Shown here piece after piece: positions 42,717 to 53,693 of a stretch of DNA of 64,000 bases. How positions within the stretch are numbered: the stretch's first letter is position 1; every line of letters begins with the position of its first letter. The DNA lies in assembly GCA_030374765.1 (NCBI GenBank), contig JARGXX010000093.1, positions 434,001-498,000 of the forward strand, written 5' to 3'. Source of the DNA: Agarophyton chilense. Its lineage: Eukaryota > Rhodophyta > Florideophyceae > Gracilariales > Gracilariaceae. Both the position numbers and the translations under genes were made by a program. The notes under the pieces were generated by a model. The model worked only from the letters and a program-made list of their open reading frames with translations, made no database searches and was not told where the DNA came from.

Positions 42717-44786
42717 TCATGTCTCACGCCTTTCGCCCTCAGCGTCGCTGTTTCCATCGCCCAAGCCCCCAAAAACGGAACGCAACATTTCACACCACCA
42801 CACCGAGCACAGAGTCACTAACCCCCCGTTTTCGCTCCTCTCGTCGTTCTCATCACTGTCTTCGTTGCATGACTGCTCGCATGCGCTTCCAAAATACAAC
42901 GTGGAATCACTACTACTACGAGTACTACTACAAGGATGCGAGCTGTCGGGTTCACTGCTTTCAACGCCTTCGTCGCCTGCGCCGCCATGCCCCTCATCGC
43001 TTCTTGCAACGTCTGTTTGCTCCGACGCCATGCCGCCGAGCAACGCAGAGTCACCTGCACAAGGCCAACTGACAACGTTTGCGTTTCTCTCTCTTTTGTC
43101 GTCTGCTTTGTTATCAGGCTTATCGCTCCCAGAGGCGAGAACCGACGGCTCCAGCCACATTTCTTCCTCAAATACCGACTCACTTGATGCATCACAGCCG
43201 CAACCTCCTGCGCTACTTGCCCCGTCGTCATGGGCTTGCTCATGATCACCGTTTCTATCTGCGTTGGCCACCTGCTCCGATGCAGGCCTAGAGTCAGTCG
43301 CAAAATCACGCCAGGAATGCGACGCACCGTCTTTTTCACTACTGTCGCTTTTGTCATCGACCACGTTGTGATTGTTATCGCTTTCGCCATTCACCGCCTG
43401 CCCGGCTGGCCCCCCGGCACAGGACGACGAAACATTTGATGATTTTGTGGACTGCGAGGCCACACCCCATCTCGCATGCCATGCACTTCCGTCGTCTTCT
43501 CTGCTCTCTGCCTCACTCTCACTGCCTATATTTCCATCGTTTTCCTGCTTCTTCAAACGCTCTTCTGTGTCGTCCGAATCGTTAGAGTGGCGCGTTGAGC
43601 TCGCTGCACAAAAACGTCCCTCGCTACTTTTTGACAAAACATTGTGGGACCCACTTTGGAAGCTACGCCCAGATGGTGCGCCTGTCGATGAAGTGCGGTG
43701 GCTTCCTTGGTGGCCACTTTCCGCCTTGTCGGATGATGTATTCGAGTGGCTGGCGAAAAACTGTACGAAACTGTCGTCCTGGAAGGTGACGTCCTCATTA
43801 ACACGCCTTCTTTCTATACTATCATCTTCTGTGCCTTCGTGCAAACTGCCAGAGGTCATCACCACGTCCTCGTCGATGAACCTTTCTCCACATTCATCGC
43901 TGTCGCTTTGGTCGTGTTCAAAGGCAGCCTTACTGAATTTGCTCGTGCCCAGACCAACCTTCTTCACTTTAAGAGGCGCAGTGACATTTCCTGCATTCCT
44001 TTCATGCCCCAACTTGCTTTCGAGAACGTCATCTGACGAACTTAGAGTTCGAAATCGGTCTTCAGAGCCCGTTCTCGCATCTGGCCCGCACCCCAGAGGC
44101 TCTACCTGCTTTTCTTCATGTCCCACACGCACCTCGCTCCCGTTGCTTTCGGGTTGTGGCTCAACCGAAGAAAGTTGAGCGTGATAATGGTCGTGCGGGC
44201 TGAGACCTGCCTTTCGAATCTCGACGGTTTCCACTTTAGCTGAAAAGTCTTGTCTGTGGCTGCTGTTGCATCCAAAACAACACCGGGCGGCTTTCCTGAA
44301 AACCGAGCCAACAACCTTAAACGGCTGCAGTATCGAACGACGTATCATATGGCGACGACGTCCAATCTGCACTTGTTCGATTTGTTCGCCCCCTCCATTT
44401 TCCGGGGAGGCCAGAAAAGCTCTGTGATCTTGTCCGATGGGCTCTGAACAATGGCGCTGGTAAACTCCAGAGCGATCCACAAGCCCACTTTTTGCATTGA
44501 TTCCATTCATTTCGGCTACGTCGTCTTTTTTTTTGGTGCAAGACAGCTGATACTTGATGGCCAAACTAAAGCTTCGCGAGTTGTTGTACAGAAATAGCGT
44601 TTCGCCCTTGAGAGTTTTGCCTAAAAAATGAGGCTCCCAAGACTTGACGAAATGTGGTTCGCAAACAATTGGAATGAAAACGAGTGACGAAGAGTCCGAT
44701 CGTTCGCAACGGCAGCAACGACGACCTTCTATAGCTCTGTGGTATGCGCACAGGCCTCTCGCATTTATGAGAGCTTGAATGTGCAT
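42717..44786 (-). CDS. 689-aa acidic, disordered protein, unknown
   Basis: A 689-codon frame from ATG at 44784-44786 to TGA at 42717. The first about 190 residues are ordinary and contain several cysteines (GRRCCRCERS near residue 24, RCCFGC near 170) and a membrane-neutral composition. The rest (about residues 190-660) is dominated by Ser, Asp, Glu, Gly and Asn with few hydrophobics, typical of a long intrinsically disordered region with many casein-kinase-like acidic Ser sites. No domain recognised; a nuclear or scaffold role is possible. Frame length and non-repetitive DNA support a true gene. It is convergent with the PH-domain gene. Confidence 0.68.
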   Translation of the reverse strand: MHIQALINARGLCAYHRAIEGRRCCRCERSDSSSLVFIPIVCEPHFVKSWEPHFLGKTLKGETLFLYNNSRSFSLAIKYQLSCTKKKDDVAEMNGINAKSGLVDRSGVYQRHCSEPIGQDHRAFLASPENGGGEQIEQVQIGRRRHMIRRSILQPFKVVGSVFRKAARCCFGCNSSHRQDFSAKVETVEIRKAGLSPHDHYHAQLSSVEPQPESNGSEVRVGHEEKQVEPLGCGPDARTGSEDRFRTLSSSDDVLESKLGHERNAGNVTAPLKVKKVGLGTSKFSKAAFEHDQSDSDECGERFIDEDVVMTSGSLHEGTEDDSIERRRVNEDVTFQDDSFVQFFASHSNTSSDKAESGHQGSHRTSSTGAPSGRSFQSGSHNVLSKSSEGRFCAASSTRHSNDSDDTEERLKKQENDGNIGSESEAESREDDGSAWHARWGVASQSTKSSNVSSSCAGGPAGQAVNGESDNNHNVVDDKSDSSEKDGASHSWRDFATDSRPASEQVANADRNGDHEQAHDDGASSAGGCGCDASSESVFEEEMWLEPSVLASGSDKPDNKADDKRERNANVVSWPCAGDSALLGGMASEQTDVARSDEGHGGAGDEGVESSEPDSSHPCSSTRSSSDSTLYFGSACEQSCNEDSDENDERSENGGLVTLCSVWWCEMLRSVFGGLGDGNSDAEGERRET

Positions 44787-45501
44787 TTCTCGAGCAAATT
44801 GAATTTGCTAGCGACTTTCCTAATAAGGAACGGGCTTGGTACTTGGGCGATAAATCGCCGGTTCTTTGACCAGTGCTGCCAGAACATGAAATACCAGTCA
44901 CTCAGATTATTTCACAAGAAATCGGAGAGAACCACATTTGGCCTTACCTGCTGTGCAGCGATACCACCTCTCGCATAGTAGACTTCCTTTTCTCGTTTGA
45001 AAGGTCTTGGAACAACTCTTGCCAAGCTTTTCAACCCAGACACTCACAATTCAGAAAACACCGGAGGTTTTTACATTGGAATGGTTGAGTGCTGGGTGCA
45101 GGTGACACCAAGACGTACACACAAAGACTCTTCAAATTATGCTTGCGATCATTCCGAGTGTTGCTATACGAGCATGGGAAAAAAAAACTTTGTGCTCTCT
45201 TCAAGCTCGCCTCTCTAGCTAGCTAGCAAGTTAATGAAGAGTTGTGATCGGGCTGGCAATGTCGTCTGAATATGACAGGAACGTTTACCCTGACGGTCCT
45301 GCCATATTTGATCTGAACCGGACCGTATATTGCTGATACTGTACATACAGACCACCGGACAATTACAGTACACTCGTATTTGGACCTTTTTTCTGCTGGG
45401 CAGATACCCTGTCTGGTTAGTGTGTGTTCAGCGAGCCCTCTCCTCCAGAACCGCGCCGTAAAGCTGGTGGAATTCTTGGGTGCACGCGTCGCTTCGAAAA
45501 T
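44787..45501. other. Intergenic between the 689-aa gene and 5S rRNA
   Basis: Holds the promoter of the minus-strand 689-aa gene. No ORF of note. Confidence 0.4.
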
Positions 45502-45509
45502 GAGATATA
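45502..45509 (+). promoter_or_regulatory. TATA-like box of 5S rRNA
   Basis: GATATAAG about 30 bp upstream of the 5S start, where plant 5S genes also carry a TATA-like element. Confidence 0.55.
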
Positions 45510-45535
45510 AGTACGGTTTGTGGCACCTCTGAATC

Positions 45536-45655
45536 ACATTCGGCCATATCAAGCTGACATGTGCCGCATCCCATCCCGAACTGCGAAGCCAAGTCACTTT
45601 GAGCTGGGCTAGTACTGACATGAGGGATCGGTCTGGAATCCCCAGTGCCGAATGT
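45536..45655 (+). rRNA. 5S ribosomal RNA
   Basis: 120 nt. The first nine bases ACATTCGGC pair perfectly with the last nine GCCGAATGT, forming helix I. Inside are the conserved 5S phrases GCATCCCATCCCGAACTGCGAAG (shown here split: GCATCCCATCCC, GAACTGCGAAG), CAAGTC (box A region) and TGAGGGATCGGTCTGGAATCCC (helix IV/V with box C). A T-rich TTTCTTTTTC directly after the 3' end is a Pol III terminator. It is a single dispersed copy in this window, on the plus strand, with no array neighbours. Confidence 0.95.
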
Positions 45656-45665
45656 TTCTTTTTCT
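45656..45665 (+). terminator. Pol III terminator of 5S rRNA
   Basis: TTCTTTTTCT immediately after the 5S 3' end. Confidence 0.8.
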
Positions 45666-47328
45666 TGTCAATCTTTACGATCCTACTTCAACCATCTTCC
45701 CCTTTCTCCCATACCATACCCACTACAATCATTTTCATTCCCAACATTTCCCAACCCTTTCTTTTCTTTACGTTATGAATCGCTTGCCGATGCCGTTCAC
45801 AACCGAAACGCATCATCTTGTGTGTACGCCCGGAAATCACTCCGTCCAGATCCCCTTGCATCGCTGCGGGCCCCCCGGGCCGATGGCCGGCACCCGGCTC
45901 AAGGAAGACCAACAGCAACAGAAGACCGAGGGATAAAACAGAGCTTGAAACTTTCATCCACTCAAATCTACCAATCCTTCGTCGTCGAGCCCCACCTCTG
46001 CGTCAACAAAATGCCTACGTGCTGTTTCCCGGATGTTCCCGTATTACCGCCGCCATGGCCGTCACCAACCGCCCATCGACCGCTCGGGCGACCTCAACGC
46101 CATCACTATGCCTCCCCACAGTGCCGCTTGACAGCGAATGCAAGCGCACAATGTCCCTTCTCCAAGCTAATATTCCCTCCCTCTCTCTCTTTTGTGCAAC
46201 CACCAGCGCAAGCTCACATTCATTGGTTCTAGCTTAGAACTCCAATGAACTAAAACACCCGCCCTCTATACATCAGCTAAGACCGAGGTATTGGTCAAAC
46301 AAGTGAAGGGAGTTATTATTTTCATTGCGACAGTCTAGCACGTTCTCCGTAATCCCATTGATTCAGCCTGGAATATCGCGATCATTGCAACTGGCAGCCT
46401 TATCGTTTCACGGTCCGAGGACTAAACGGTGCAAGTGTGGGACGCGCAGAGTGAGGCGGCAGTCGCACAGTCTCTCCGCAGCCGCACTCTTTCAATAGAG
46501 TGCAATGAAACTGAAACGGCGTTTGATGTTTCACTGCACCGCTCTCACCCTTTGCAACCCGCTTGTAAGAGCGTTCCAACCTCGAAAAGGAGCTGCTGAT
46601 ACCGCTGTTCGTCCTTGTCTCTCGTTCATCCTCCCCACGCTCCCGCACTACAACACTCGATACCGATTTGGAACTGTATACTGCGCAGTTAAACTCACAT
46701 ACTTCTGCACTAACAACGCATGCTTTCGCTAGCATCGAACGAGATCCACTCCGTGACCTCGCCCCAAGCAGTACAGAGCGCACATCCATCCCAACACCAA
46801 AATTCTCGCCGCCGACACACTCCTGCTCATCTGCTGCCCATCTCGCAGCTGACGCCCCACCGCCGTGTCGCCGCCCATATCGATACCGACGCCCAACGCC
46901 GTGCCGCCTCCCAGTTCCCTGTCGACGCCAATGGGTCACAGCCGAATTGAGATACACTAGTTGTCGACACTCAGTCAGCAGAATGGGCTGCTGAAACCAT
47001 TCCCACACGCCTGCTTCGCGCCAGGCGTGATCTCGAGCAAGGGCAGCGTAACCCTCTTCACATACAGCTAAACCTAGAGCAACAGTTTAATTCGGACTCA
47101 TCGCACTGCACTTTCGCCGTGTTCTCTCCGTCTCTGAAGCATGTCGATGGGTACAAAAGCTGCTGCCGACGACTGCGATGGCCTCTTGAATTGTCTGGTC
47201 GTAGCCCCGGCGACGCTGAAGCATTCCCTTTCCTCGCACCGTCCAAGTCTTTCGTCGTTCTCCAGCACTGCCTGTGACTGTTGAGGAAGGGGCTACCGGG
47301 TTACAAGTGAAAGTTCAAACGGCGTACG
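45666..47328. other. No firmly supported gene
   Basis: An ATG frame at about 45775-45936 encodes 53 residues with no domain. Other frames on both strands (45645-46232 +, 46400-47008 -) are low-complexity or lack ATG starts. Confidence 0.4.
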
Positions 47329-48648
47329 ATGGGTGAAAGTCCTGCCGCCAAGTCCAGCCGCACCCCGCGAGGAAGCAGCTCGATGTTGCGCTCGATGCCA
47401 GCGCTAGGGGGCTCTTCTCGAGCCACGTCTGGGTCTCGGAGCAACCACGGCGCGCGCAGAGCCAACAGGAGGAACAGGTCGTCGCCACGGATGGAGAGAG
47501 AAAAGCCGGCGAGGGCCATCAGCTACGGAACATCATCTGCTGCTGGCTACAGCAAAAGCAGCAAGCATGGTGCGAGCCATAGCAAGCGCATTGCACCCCC
47601 CCGTTCGCCCCCCCTTCCGCGCCTTTCGCCTCTTCCACCACGAACAATAAGGAAGAGGCCGCAACCGACTGGCGAGGCAAAGCGCCCTTCCAACAGGCGC
47701 GGCGTCATGGCTCGTCTGGGGAAGGTGAACGAAAAGCACCTGGCCACCGCGGCGGGTGCAACGCCTGTGAACGTTTCCAGCACCCCAACGGCCATGGGCA
47801 GCGACCCCGAGAGAAGGCGCGTGCGACATGAAGAGCCGCCGCGCCCGGGCAGAGCTGAGCGGAATTTGCCGCCCACATCCCGTGAGGTAAGAGCCCCGCC
47901 CGTCAGAACAAGACTCTCAACTGTTCTGCACGTGACGGGTTTTGACATTGTGCCCTGGCAGGAGGAAGCAGGAGCAAAGGGCTCAGGAAAAGCGGGTCAC
48001 TGTCCGATCCTACTCCATGGTCACCAAAAGACCAGGACGGTGAACCCGCGGAAACGCAAGAGAGAGCTCCCGAGCCCCGGGTTTGAGGAACAAGCACAGC
48101 CACCAGCACGTAAGAAGGCTCGGCGAGGGCTGGTGTTTGACTTGGGAACGTACAATGAGTGGAGGATGGGGCGGCTCAACTGGGCGGCATACGCCCAACA
48201 TTTGCTGTACCGGCGAATGATGCGGCACAACTACCAAGCTCTAGTCATCAAGAAGATGATGATCGAGCGGGCGGCAGAGCTCAGCGTCGCAAGCGCTGCC
48301 ACCGCCCCCGAGTCGAAGCCCTCGGGGGGTGACCCAGCGTTGGGGCAGGGGGTTCAGCGTCCAAACTGCAAGGTTTTCTCGGTTCTCAAGAACAGGACGC
48401 TGAACCTCCGTAAGCGCAAGAGGGAGCCCCTGAAAAACGCGCCCGACGATGAGGTGCAACCAAGAGCGCTGAAGAGGGCTCGACGAGGGCAGGTGTTCGA
48501 CTTGGGCACTGCAATTAACTGGCGGCCATTCGCGGATTGTTCTCAGTACAAGCAAATGATGCACCACAGAGCCCAGGCGACGATCCTCAAAAACGCCATC
48601 ACGAATGCACAGCTTCAGGTGTTGTTGGGGGCGTCACGCGGGTGGTAG
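47329..48648 (+). CDS. 439-aa basic nuclear-type protein with a duplicated module
   Basis: An ATG frame ending TAG. The N-terminal half (residues 1-200) is Arg/Ser/Pro-rich and disordered. Two copies of a module follow at about residues 225-318 and 346-432, offset by 120 residues: a basic RKRKRE stretch, an acidic/proline linker, a second basic stretch (RKKARRG or LKRARRG), the block VFDLGT, and a helical part rich in Met, His and Lys (RRMMRHNYQALVIKK, KQMMHHRAQATILKN). The two basic clusters in each copy look like bipartite nuclear localisation signals. Family unknown; nucleic-acid binding is likely by charge. A canonical GTAAGA...GGCAG segment at 47887-47961 (75 nt, in frame) could be an intron, which would shorten the protein by 25 residues. 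Confidence 0.7.
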   Translation: MGESPAAKSSRTPRGSSSMLRSMPALGGSSRATSGSRSNHGARRANRRNRSSPRMEREKPARAISYGTSSAAGYSKSSKHGASHSKRIAPPRSPPLPRLSPLPPRTIRKRPQPTGEAKRPSNRRGVMARLGKVNEKHLATAAGATPVNVSSTPTAMGSDPERRRVRHEEPPRPGRAERNLPPTSREVRAPPVRTRLSTVLHVTGFDIVPWQEEAGAKGSGKAGHCPILLHGHQKTRTVNPRKRKRELPSPGFEEQAQPPARKKARRGLVFDLGTYNEWRMGRLNWAAYAQHLLYRRMMRHNYQALVIKKMMIERAAELSVASAATAPESKPSGGDPALGQGVQRPNCKVFSVLKNRTLNLRKRKREPLKNAPDDEVQPRALKRARRGQVFDLGTAINWRPFADCSQYKQMMHHRAQATILKNAITNAQLQVLLGASRGW

Positions 48649-49899
48649 CGACCTAACCTTCTGCTAACGACAGGGCTCGTCACATGAGAGAAAGGCGTCG
48701 AGCTTGGAGTCAGAGGATTGTACCTTCGTACCGTTTAGAACCCAAAAATCCATGATAAAGTGTTCTTTCAATGTTATGGCACTGCCTGAGTGCGTCCGGG
48801 GTGCCGACCAGTTTGCAGTAGAGTCTATTTTCTCAAGGGAACGAGCGTTCTTTTCCTGTAACCTGCAGTTTCGCCTGCCTGCCCCTTTGGCATGATTACG
48901 GCGATCGGAATTGACCGTTGACGCTTCGTGGCGAAGCGGCTAGTGCTAGTCAACGATCCATCCGTGTGAGAACAGCGTGAAGTCTGAAACTGTTTTCAGA
49001 ATTAGAAAGTGCGATATGTAAGGGAGGAGTGGGAATACATATGGTCATGAAGCCGGGTCATCGGTGAACGACAGGACGAGGAAGATGGATTTGATGGATG
49101 GACTTCGTGAAGGTGATGAAAGTGACGAACAGGTGTCGCAGGGAAGAAAGTAGAGCAGAAGCATTCGGCACTGGGGATTCCAGACCACTCCAGATATCCT
49201 CCACATATAAGATGCAGGGGTACGACACGTGTGATTATACACGTAGACTGTGCACCCGCGCGCCGCCGCCGCCCTTGGCCTCCTTAGGGTCATTCCAAGA
49301 CATTAAAATATAGTCTGGTATGGCAATGTTTTTGCATTTTTTGCGCTATTTGGAGAATGCTGCCATTCCAACAGTTGGAACAAAATAGGGCATGCGACAT
49401 GTCCCAGAACCGTCGTCTATTGTAACTTGCGTCAACCTTCTCTGCAAATCCCAATCCATGGAAGCCGAAATCCGGCGCCAATGATCGTTCGACAGAAACT
49501 CCATCTTCAAAAGCAATTTACGCTGCTATATGTCACAGACGCCGCCAACAGGAACAAAAATTGCGTTTTCTTCACTTCTACCAGGACCGCCTTTTTCGTT
49601 AATCCCACGGCTTGATAGAATGCCTCAATCGGGTTTTATGGCACATGCTGGCAAAGTGGCTCTAAAAAAACAATAAAACGTTTCGGCGGATCTGTACTCT
49701 TCTAAGGCTTTCGGTCAAAATCCGTTAGTTGTCAATAGATTCCTACTTAGACATTTTGTTGGTTTATATTACATAAACCTTTACAATATACTATTACAGG
49801 AAAGACACAATTGATCTTTTGGATCAATGTCTCCTTATATTCTCATATGGGAACGAGACATGGTTAAGAGAAATGTCTGAAGGCTTTTCTTGCGGAGGT
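48649..49899. other. Intergenic, possibly containing the left end of the Harbinger element
   Basis: No intact ORF. Protein-like scraps near 49430-49615 may belong to the N-terminal part of the decayed transposase that follows. Confidence 0.35.
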
Positions 49900-50645
49900 C
49901 AGAGTGCCTTGAAAATGTGCAGGGGGGCTTTGGATGGAATTTATATCAAAATAAAGAATCCGCAAGCATAATATGTACCACACTCATCGACTTATTTTAA
50001 CAAAAAAAGTTGGTTGGCTCTTAATACTCAAGAAATGTGTGATTCTCTCTACAAATTCAAATTTTTCCTGTCTTTGTGCTGGTTTTACGCACGATAGTAC
50101 GGCGTATTCAATTACTGGTTTGGCTCATCTGCTTGCAAAGCAAGACGGAGGCTTGCTCGCAGGAATTTGGATTGCTGTTCATAATGCTTACAACCGCATA
50201 AACAGGCTCTGGTCTTCTTGGCCAGGACGGAATATTTCCACTTCGAAAGATTTTCCAACTACTGGAAATCTGCTGCGCGGATCTTTATTGAGCAAGCTTT
50301 TTGAATTCTTGTTTCCAGATGGTGCATACTATAGAGACCGTTGAGCTGCACATTGAAGGAAAATGCCAAGGTATTTTTTGTCTGCTTCAAGCTTCATATT
50401 TTCATTATTGACCAAAATGGTGGTTTACAAGTCGCTCTACTCTCAGACATGGACATATCATCATACTGAAGAAGCTGATGGACATGTAATTTTGCAGGAT
50501 GACTGTGATTTGGATGAAGCATTGCATAGACAGGGACGAGATTTGGATTCCTCGCAGTTGCATGAAGCTGTACTGCAGAGATAGAAGCAAGTTGGCGTCG
50601 CCGTTGGCAATATATATTTCTACACTCTGAAGGTATCAATGCCTG
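49900..50645 (+). pseudogene. PIF/Harbinger transposase (DDE_4) remnant
   Basis: Conserved phrases in the correct order are spread over shifting frames: CRGALDGIYIKI with the first catalytic Asp (about 49915), then GFTHDSTAYS with the second Asp (about 50085), DGGLLAGIWIAVHNAYN (about 50140; the usual third acidic position reads His), WPGRNISTSKDF, and a tail like FIEQAF...RPLSCTLKENAK and FKLHIFIID. At least two frameshifts and several stops break it. The family is the transposase partner of a SANT/Myb-like protein, and such a gene lies immediately downstream on the opposite strand. Confidence 0.75.
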
Positions 50646-50650
50646 AAAGA

Positions 50651-52372
50651 TTATGACAAAGAACATGTCCTTACATCCTCACCCGTTGCTGACATGGCTC
50701 TGTCGATCATCTTTCTTGGTCTACGAAGCCGTTTGGTTAGCACGACACCGTTGTCATCCGTATTTTGCTCTGCCTTGCTACTGGACGTCCTCCCAATTTG
50801 ATCAATAACCTTGGCTTCAAGCTCCATTAAACTGCCAACTGTTGATGCAACTTTAGTTGTTCGCTCAAGTTCAAATATACTCGGATCAGATGCACTCACT
50901 GTGCTAGCATTTGTTATGACAATAAGCTGTGGGGTGCTGCTTGTCTCCGCCATTTTCGAAATGGCTGCGGCTACCTAGGATATTCCTTCATCTCGACGCC
51001 GTTTGCGTGCAGAAGACCTGTTCGGTGGCAACGAATTTCTGTTTTCATCAAGGCTGGTTAGTCCAGCCTCGATCTGAGCATTTGTCAGAATAGCTCTGGT
51101 AAGAGAATCGAGGCTATGGTGATTGTAAAACACGCATTGTATATACGAAACGCTATCGACCCCATTAGTGATTGACGGAAAAACGTCCGGGTCACTTTGT
51201 CCTGATTTTTGGTAGTTCTCGCTTGCCGTGGTGTATAAAGAACACAGTTTCGCCCAGCGTTTCTTTATCTTTGTGCCATTCCGAACGTGTGGGTGGAGAG
51301 ATGGGTCAAACTGAACCAAGAGGTCTTCTGTGACTCCATTAACTGGCTCTGGAGACCTGGCTACGAAACCAGTAGAGTTAAAAAGTTCCAGAAACTCATT
51401 TACAAAAGGGTCGTACCTACCGGCGTCTCATTCGGCCTATGCTTCGATGTGCTCGTACATCCGCCACACGGTAGTCTGATGCCGAGAGTCTGCAATAAAG
51501 TGGCACAGTCTCGAGGTTTCGTGATTTTTCCAATTCGGTGCTCTACCACGCCCCCCACAAACTCGAGCGGCATCAGTAGCAAACGAAGTATCAACGCATC
51601 GTTGATCTTCTCATTCAAATGCTAGAATTTCGATATGTCCACATTCGGACACACCTGCGTGCAACAGCAGAGATGCTAAAATTGCCTTCGTGCCAGATCC
51701 GTACAAACCTATTCGTCATAGTGCAGAAGAAAGTACATTTTGCGGTAGTTTTTTTGGCTCTAGAATTGAGCAGGAGCTGCTTCGAGGGAAAACATTTAGC
51801 TCTTCATCAGCATCAACTGTCGCACCAGTTCCTGGGAAGCACAAATCGTTTGCTTCGTTGCTCTTAGTCACAAAGAGAGCGTTCATAGCTCTCGTTTTTT
51901 GCCTCCCATCACAGGAGCTGCTGTGAGAATTGGGCATAACCCCTGTTCCAACAGCGACATTTGCGCGTTTTCGACGAGGTGGTTGCGGCGGGGCAACAAC
52001 ATGTGCTCTAGAAACGCCGGTTTTAATCCGTGTAGGCGGGGATGTTGGCATGCTTTCTGCGTTTATCCAACTTGCGGATGGTCTGCTGTCTGTGAAAATG
52101 TCATTCTGACTGCGTTTGTCGCTCTCAGTGTGATCGTCGTCATGACGGTGATGGCCATCATGAGGTTTTTGTATGTCATGTGGGTGTTCAACGTCGTTAA
52201 GATGATGGTCATCGGAAGGGCGGTGATCATAGCAGTGTTCAGTACGATGGTTTTCGGCATCGCTGATTGGCCTAGATGGTGTGTTGTTCTGAGCGTTTTT
52301 GAACACCCAATAGGGAGAAAATCTACCCCTTGGATGTCTCGGACGTGTGTGTGGCGTCACTAATTGACGCAA
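50651..52372 (-). pseudogene. SANT/Myb-like accessory protein of the Harbinger element, broken by stops
   Basis: One minus-strand frame runs from about 52372 to 50651, interrupted by five stops (51716 TGA, about 51608 TGA, about 51436 TAG, about 51430 TGA, 50975 TAG) with no shift. The middle shows GRGRAPNWKNHETSRLCH, YDPFVNEFLELFN, VRNGTKIKKRWAKL and YQKSGQSDPDVFPS with VFYNHHSLD, the pattern of plant and algal transposon-associated trihelix/SANT-like DNA-binding proteins. An RKRRRDEG basic cluster and a helical ELEAKVIDQIG tail follow. The N-terminal part (52370-51720) is His/Asp/Pro-rich and may be separate sequence. The 3' end lies about 5 bp from the transposase remnant, tail-to-tail, as in two-gene Harbinger elements. 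Confidence 0.7.
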
Positions 52373-52389
52373 AAAGGGGCAGAGTGAAA

Positions 52390-52800
52390 GAGGTTAGAGA
52401 TGCTACTAGGGTGAAGGAGAGGTGAGGGTGGCGCTGAGGGTGACGGTGACGGTATGATGAGGGTAAAGATGGGGTGGTGCAGAGGATTGATTGAAGGTAA
52501 GCTGAGAAGAGAGAGCGTCAGGCTGAGGAGAGAGACAGGGTGAAGCTGAAGATGACTCTGAAGATTTCTTGGCATTAAAGCTGAGAAGAAACAGTGACAC
52601 TTAGGACTGGGTGACGCTGAGAGTAACGGTGACTGCGACGCTGAGGACGGGGTGAGGATGTTTTGAGGATATGACACTGTCGATGGGGTGATGAAATAGT
52701 TGAGAAGAGGGAGAGTGATGCTTAAGATAGGGTGTAGTTGAAGGTAAAGCTGCCTGGGAATGAGAGTGACGATGTCGCTGCGGGCGGAGGTGAGGATATG
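52390..52800. repeat. Low-complexity GTGA/GAGG-rich region
   Basis: Degenerate purine-rich repeats of GGTGACGCTGAG type. The minus-strand Ser/Leu/Pro frame through it is a composition artefact. Confidence 0.55.
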
Positions 52801-53693
52801 CTTATGGTGAACCCGTTTGTAACGCAATAACTGTGGGGTCAGCGTACGGGTCACGACCGATGGTAGCGGTGTAGAGCGGGGTCTAACGTTCGAATCCTTG
52901 ATGTTGGCACTCCCAGAGTATTTGGTGCAATCAGCTGGCGTTTACTGCGTAGTCCTACAGGTTGGGGCTACGGAAACGATGGCTTGAAGACCAATTGGTG
53001 GAACTAATATATCAAAGGGGGTTATTTAGTATCCTTACGGTTCCTACCTTACTCTAAGGGAGAAGCGTCACTCGAGCCAAGTAAATAGTACTGGCGAGGC
53101 GCTGAGATCTCCCTGGCACTGTAGTGCTCATCTATTACACTAATTAAAAATAATAATAATCTACATGAGTCCACCTGAGTTCGACCTGTCCACGTGTCGT
53201 CTGTGAGATCCTTCAGGGCCCGGCGGCCTACAGAGCTCAACCGTTATCATCGCTCCTTCACATATCTCCCTCCTTAGGATTTGACACGGCGAAGTCCAGA
53301 TTACCTCATGATTGACCCAGGGGACGTGAGCGCTTAGTCCCTCCCAGGACCATTGGGCGCAACGGGACGTCGCGTCGTCATCGCCTGCGAGGATGCGGGG
53401 AAGCGTCAGCTGACCATTGGCGCCAAAGGGCAATTAATTCGCCTAAGAACTGAAACTCCCACGCGCCGTGAGCGCTATCCATATGTGCATCTCCGGCGCA
53501 TTCCTCGCGTCGCGTTGCCGAGACGGTCCATTGGGTTTTTCTCCTCTGACGGTCATTGGGGCCTTCTTCAATGTCAGTTCTTCATTTAGCGACCTCCGCG
53601 CTTCGTTAACCGTGGCTCACGCCTGTCAGTCCGCTTGGGTCAATTCCGTCACTCTCTTTACCATCGTGGTACTTTTCCATTGGTCGCACGCGA
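52801..53693. other. Region before the 694-codon frame; possible LTR/PBS of a Gypsy element
   Basis: No ORF with support. A TTGGCGCCAAAGG sequence near 53418 resembles a TGGCGCC tRNA-primer site. No second LTR copy was identified to prove it. Confidence 0.3.

Noticed and set aside
52360..52854. 164-codon minus-strand Ser/Leu/Pro-rich ORF
   Set aside because: Lies wholly in purine-rich low-complexity DNA; no motif.
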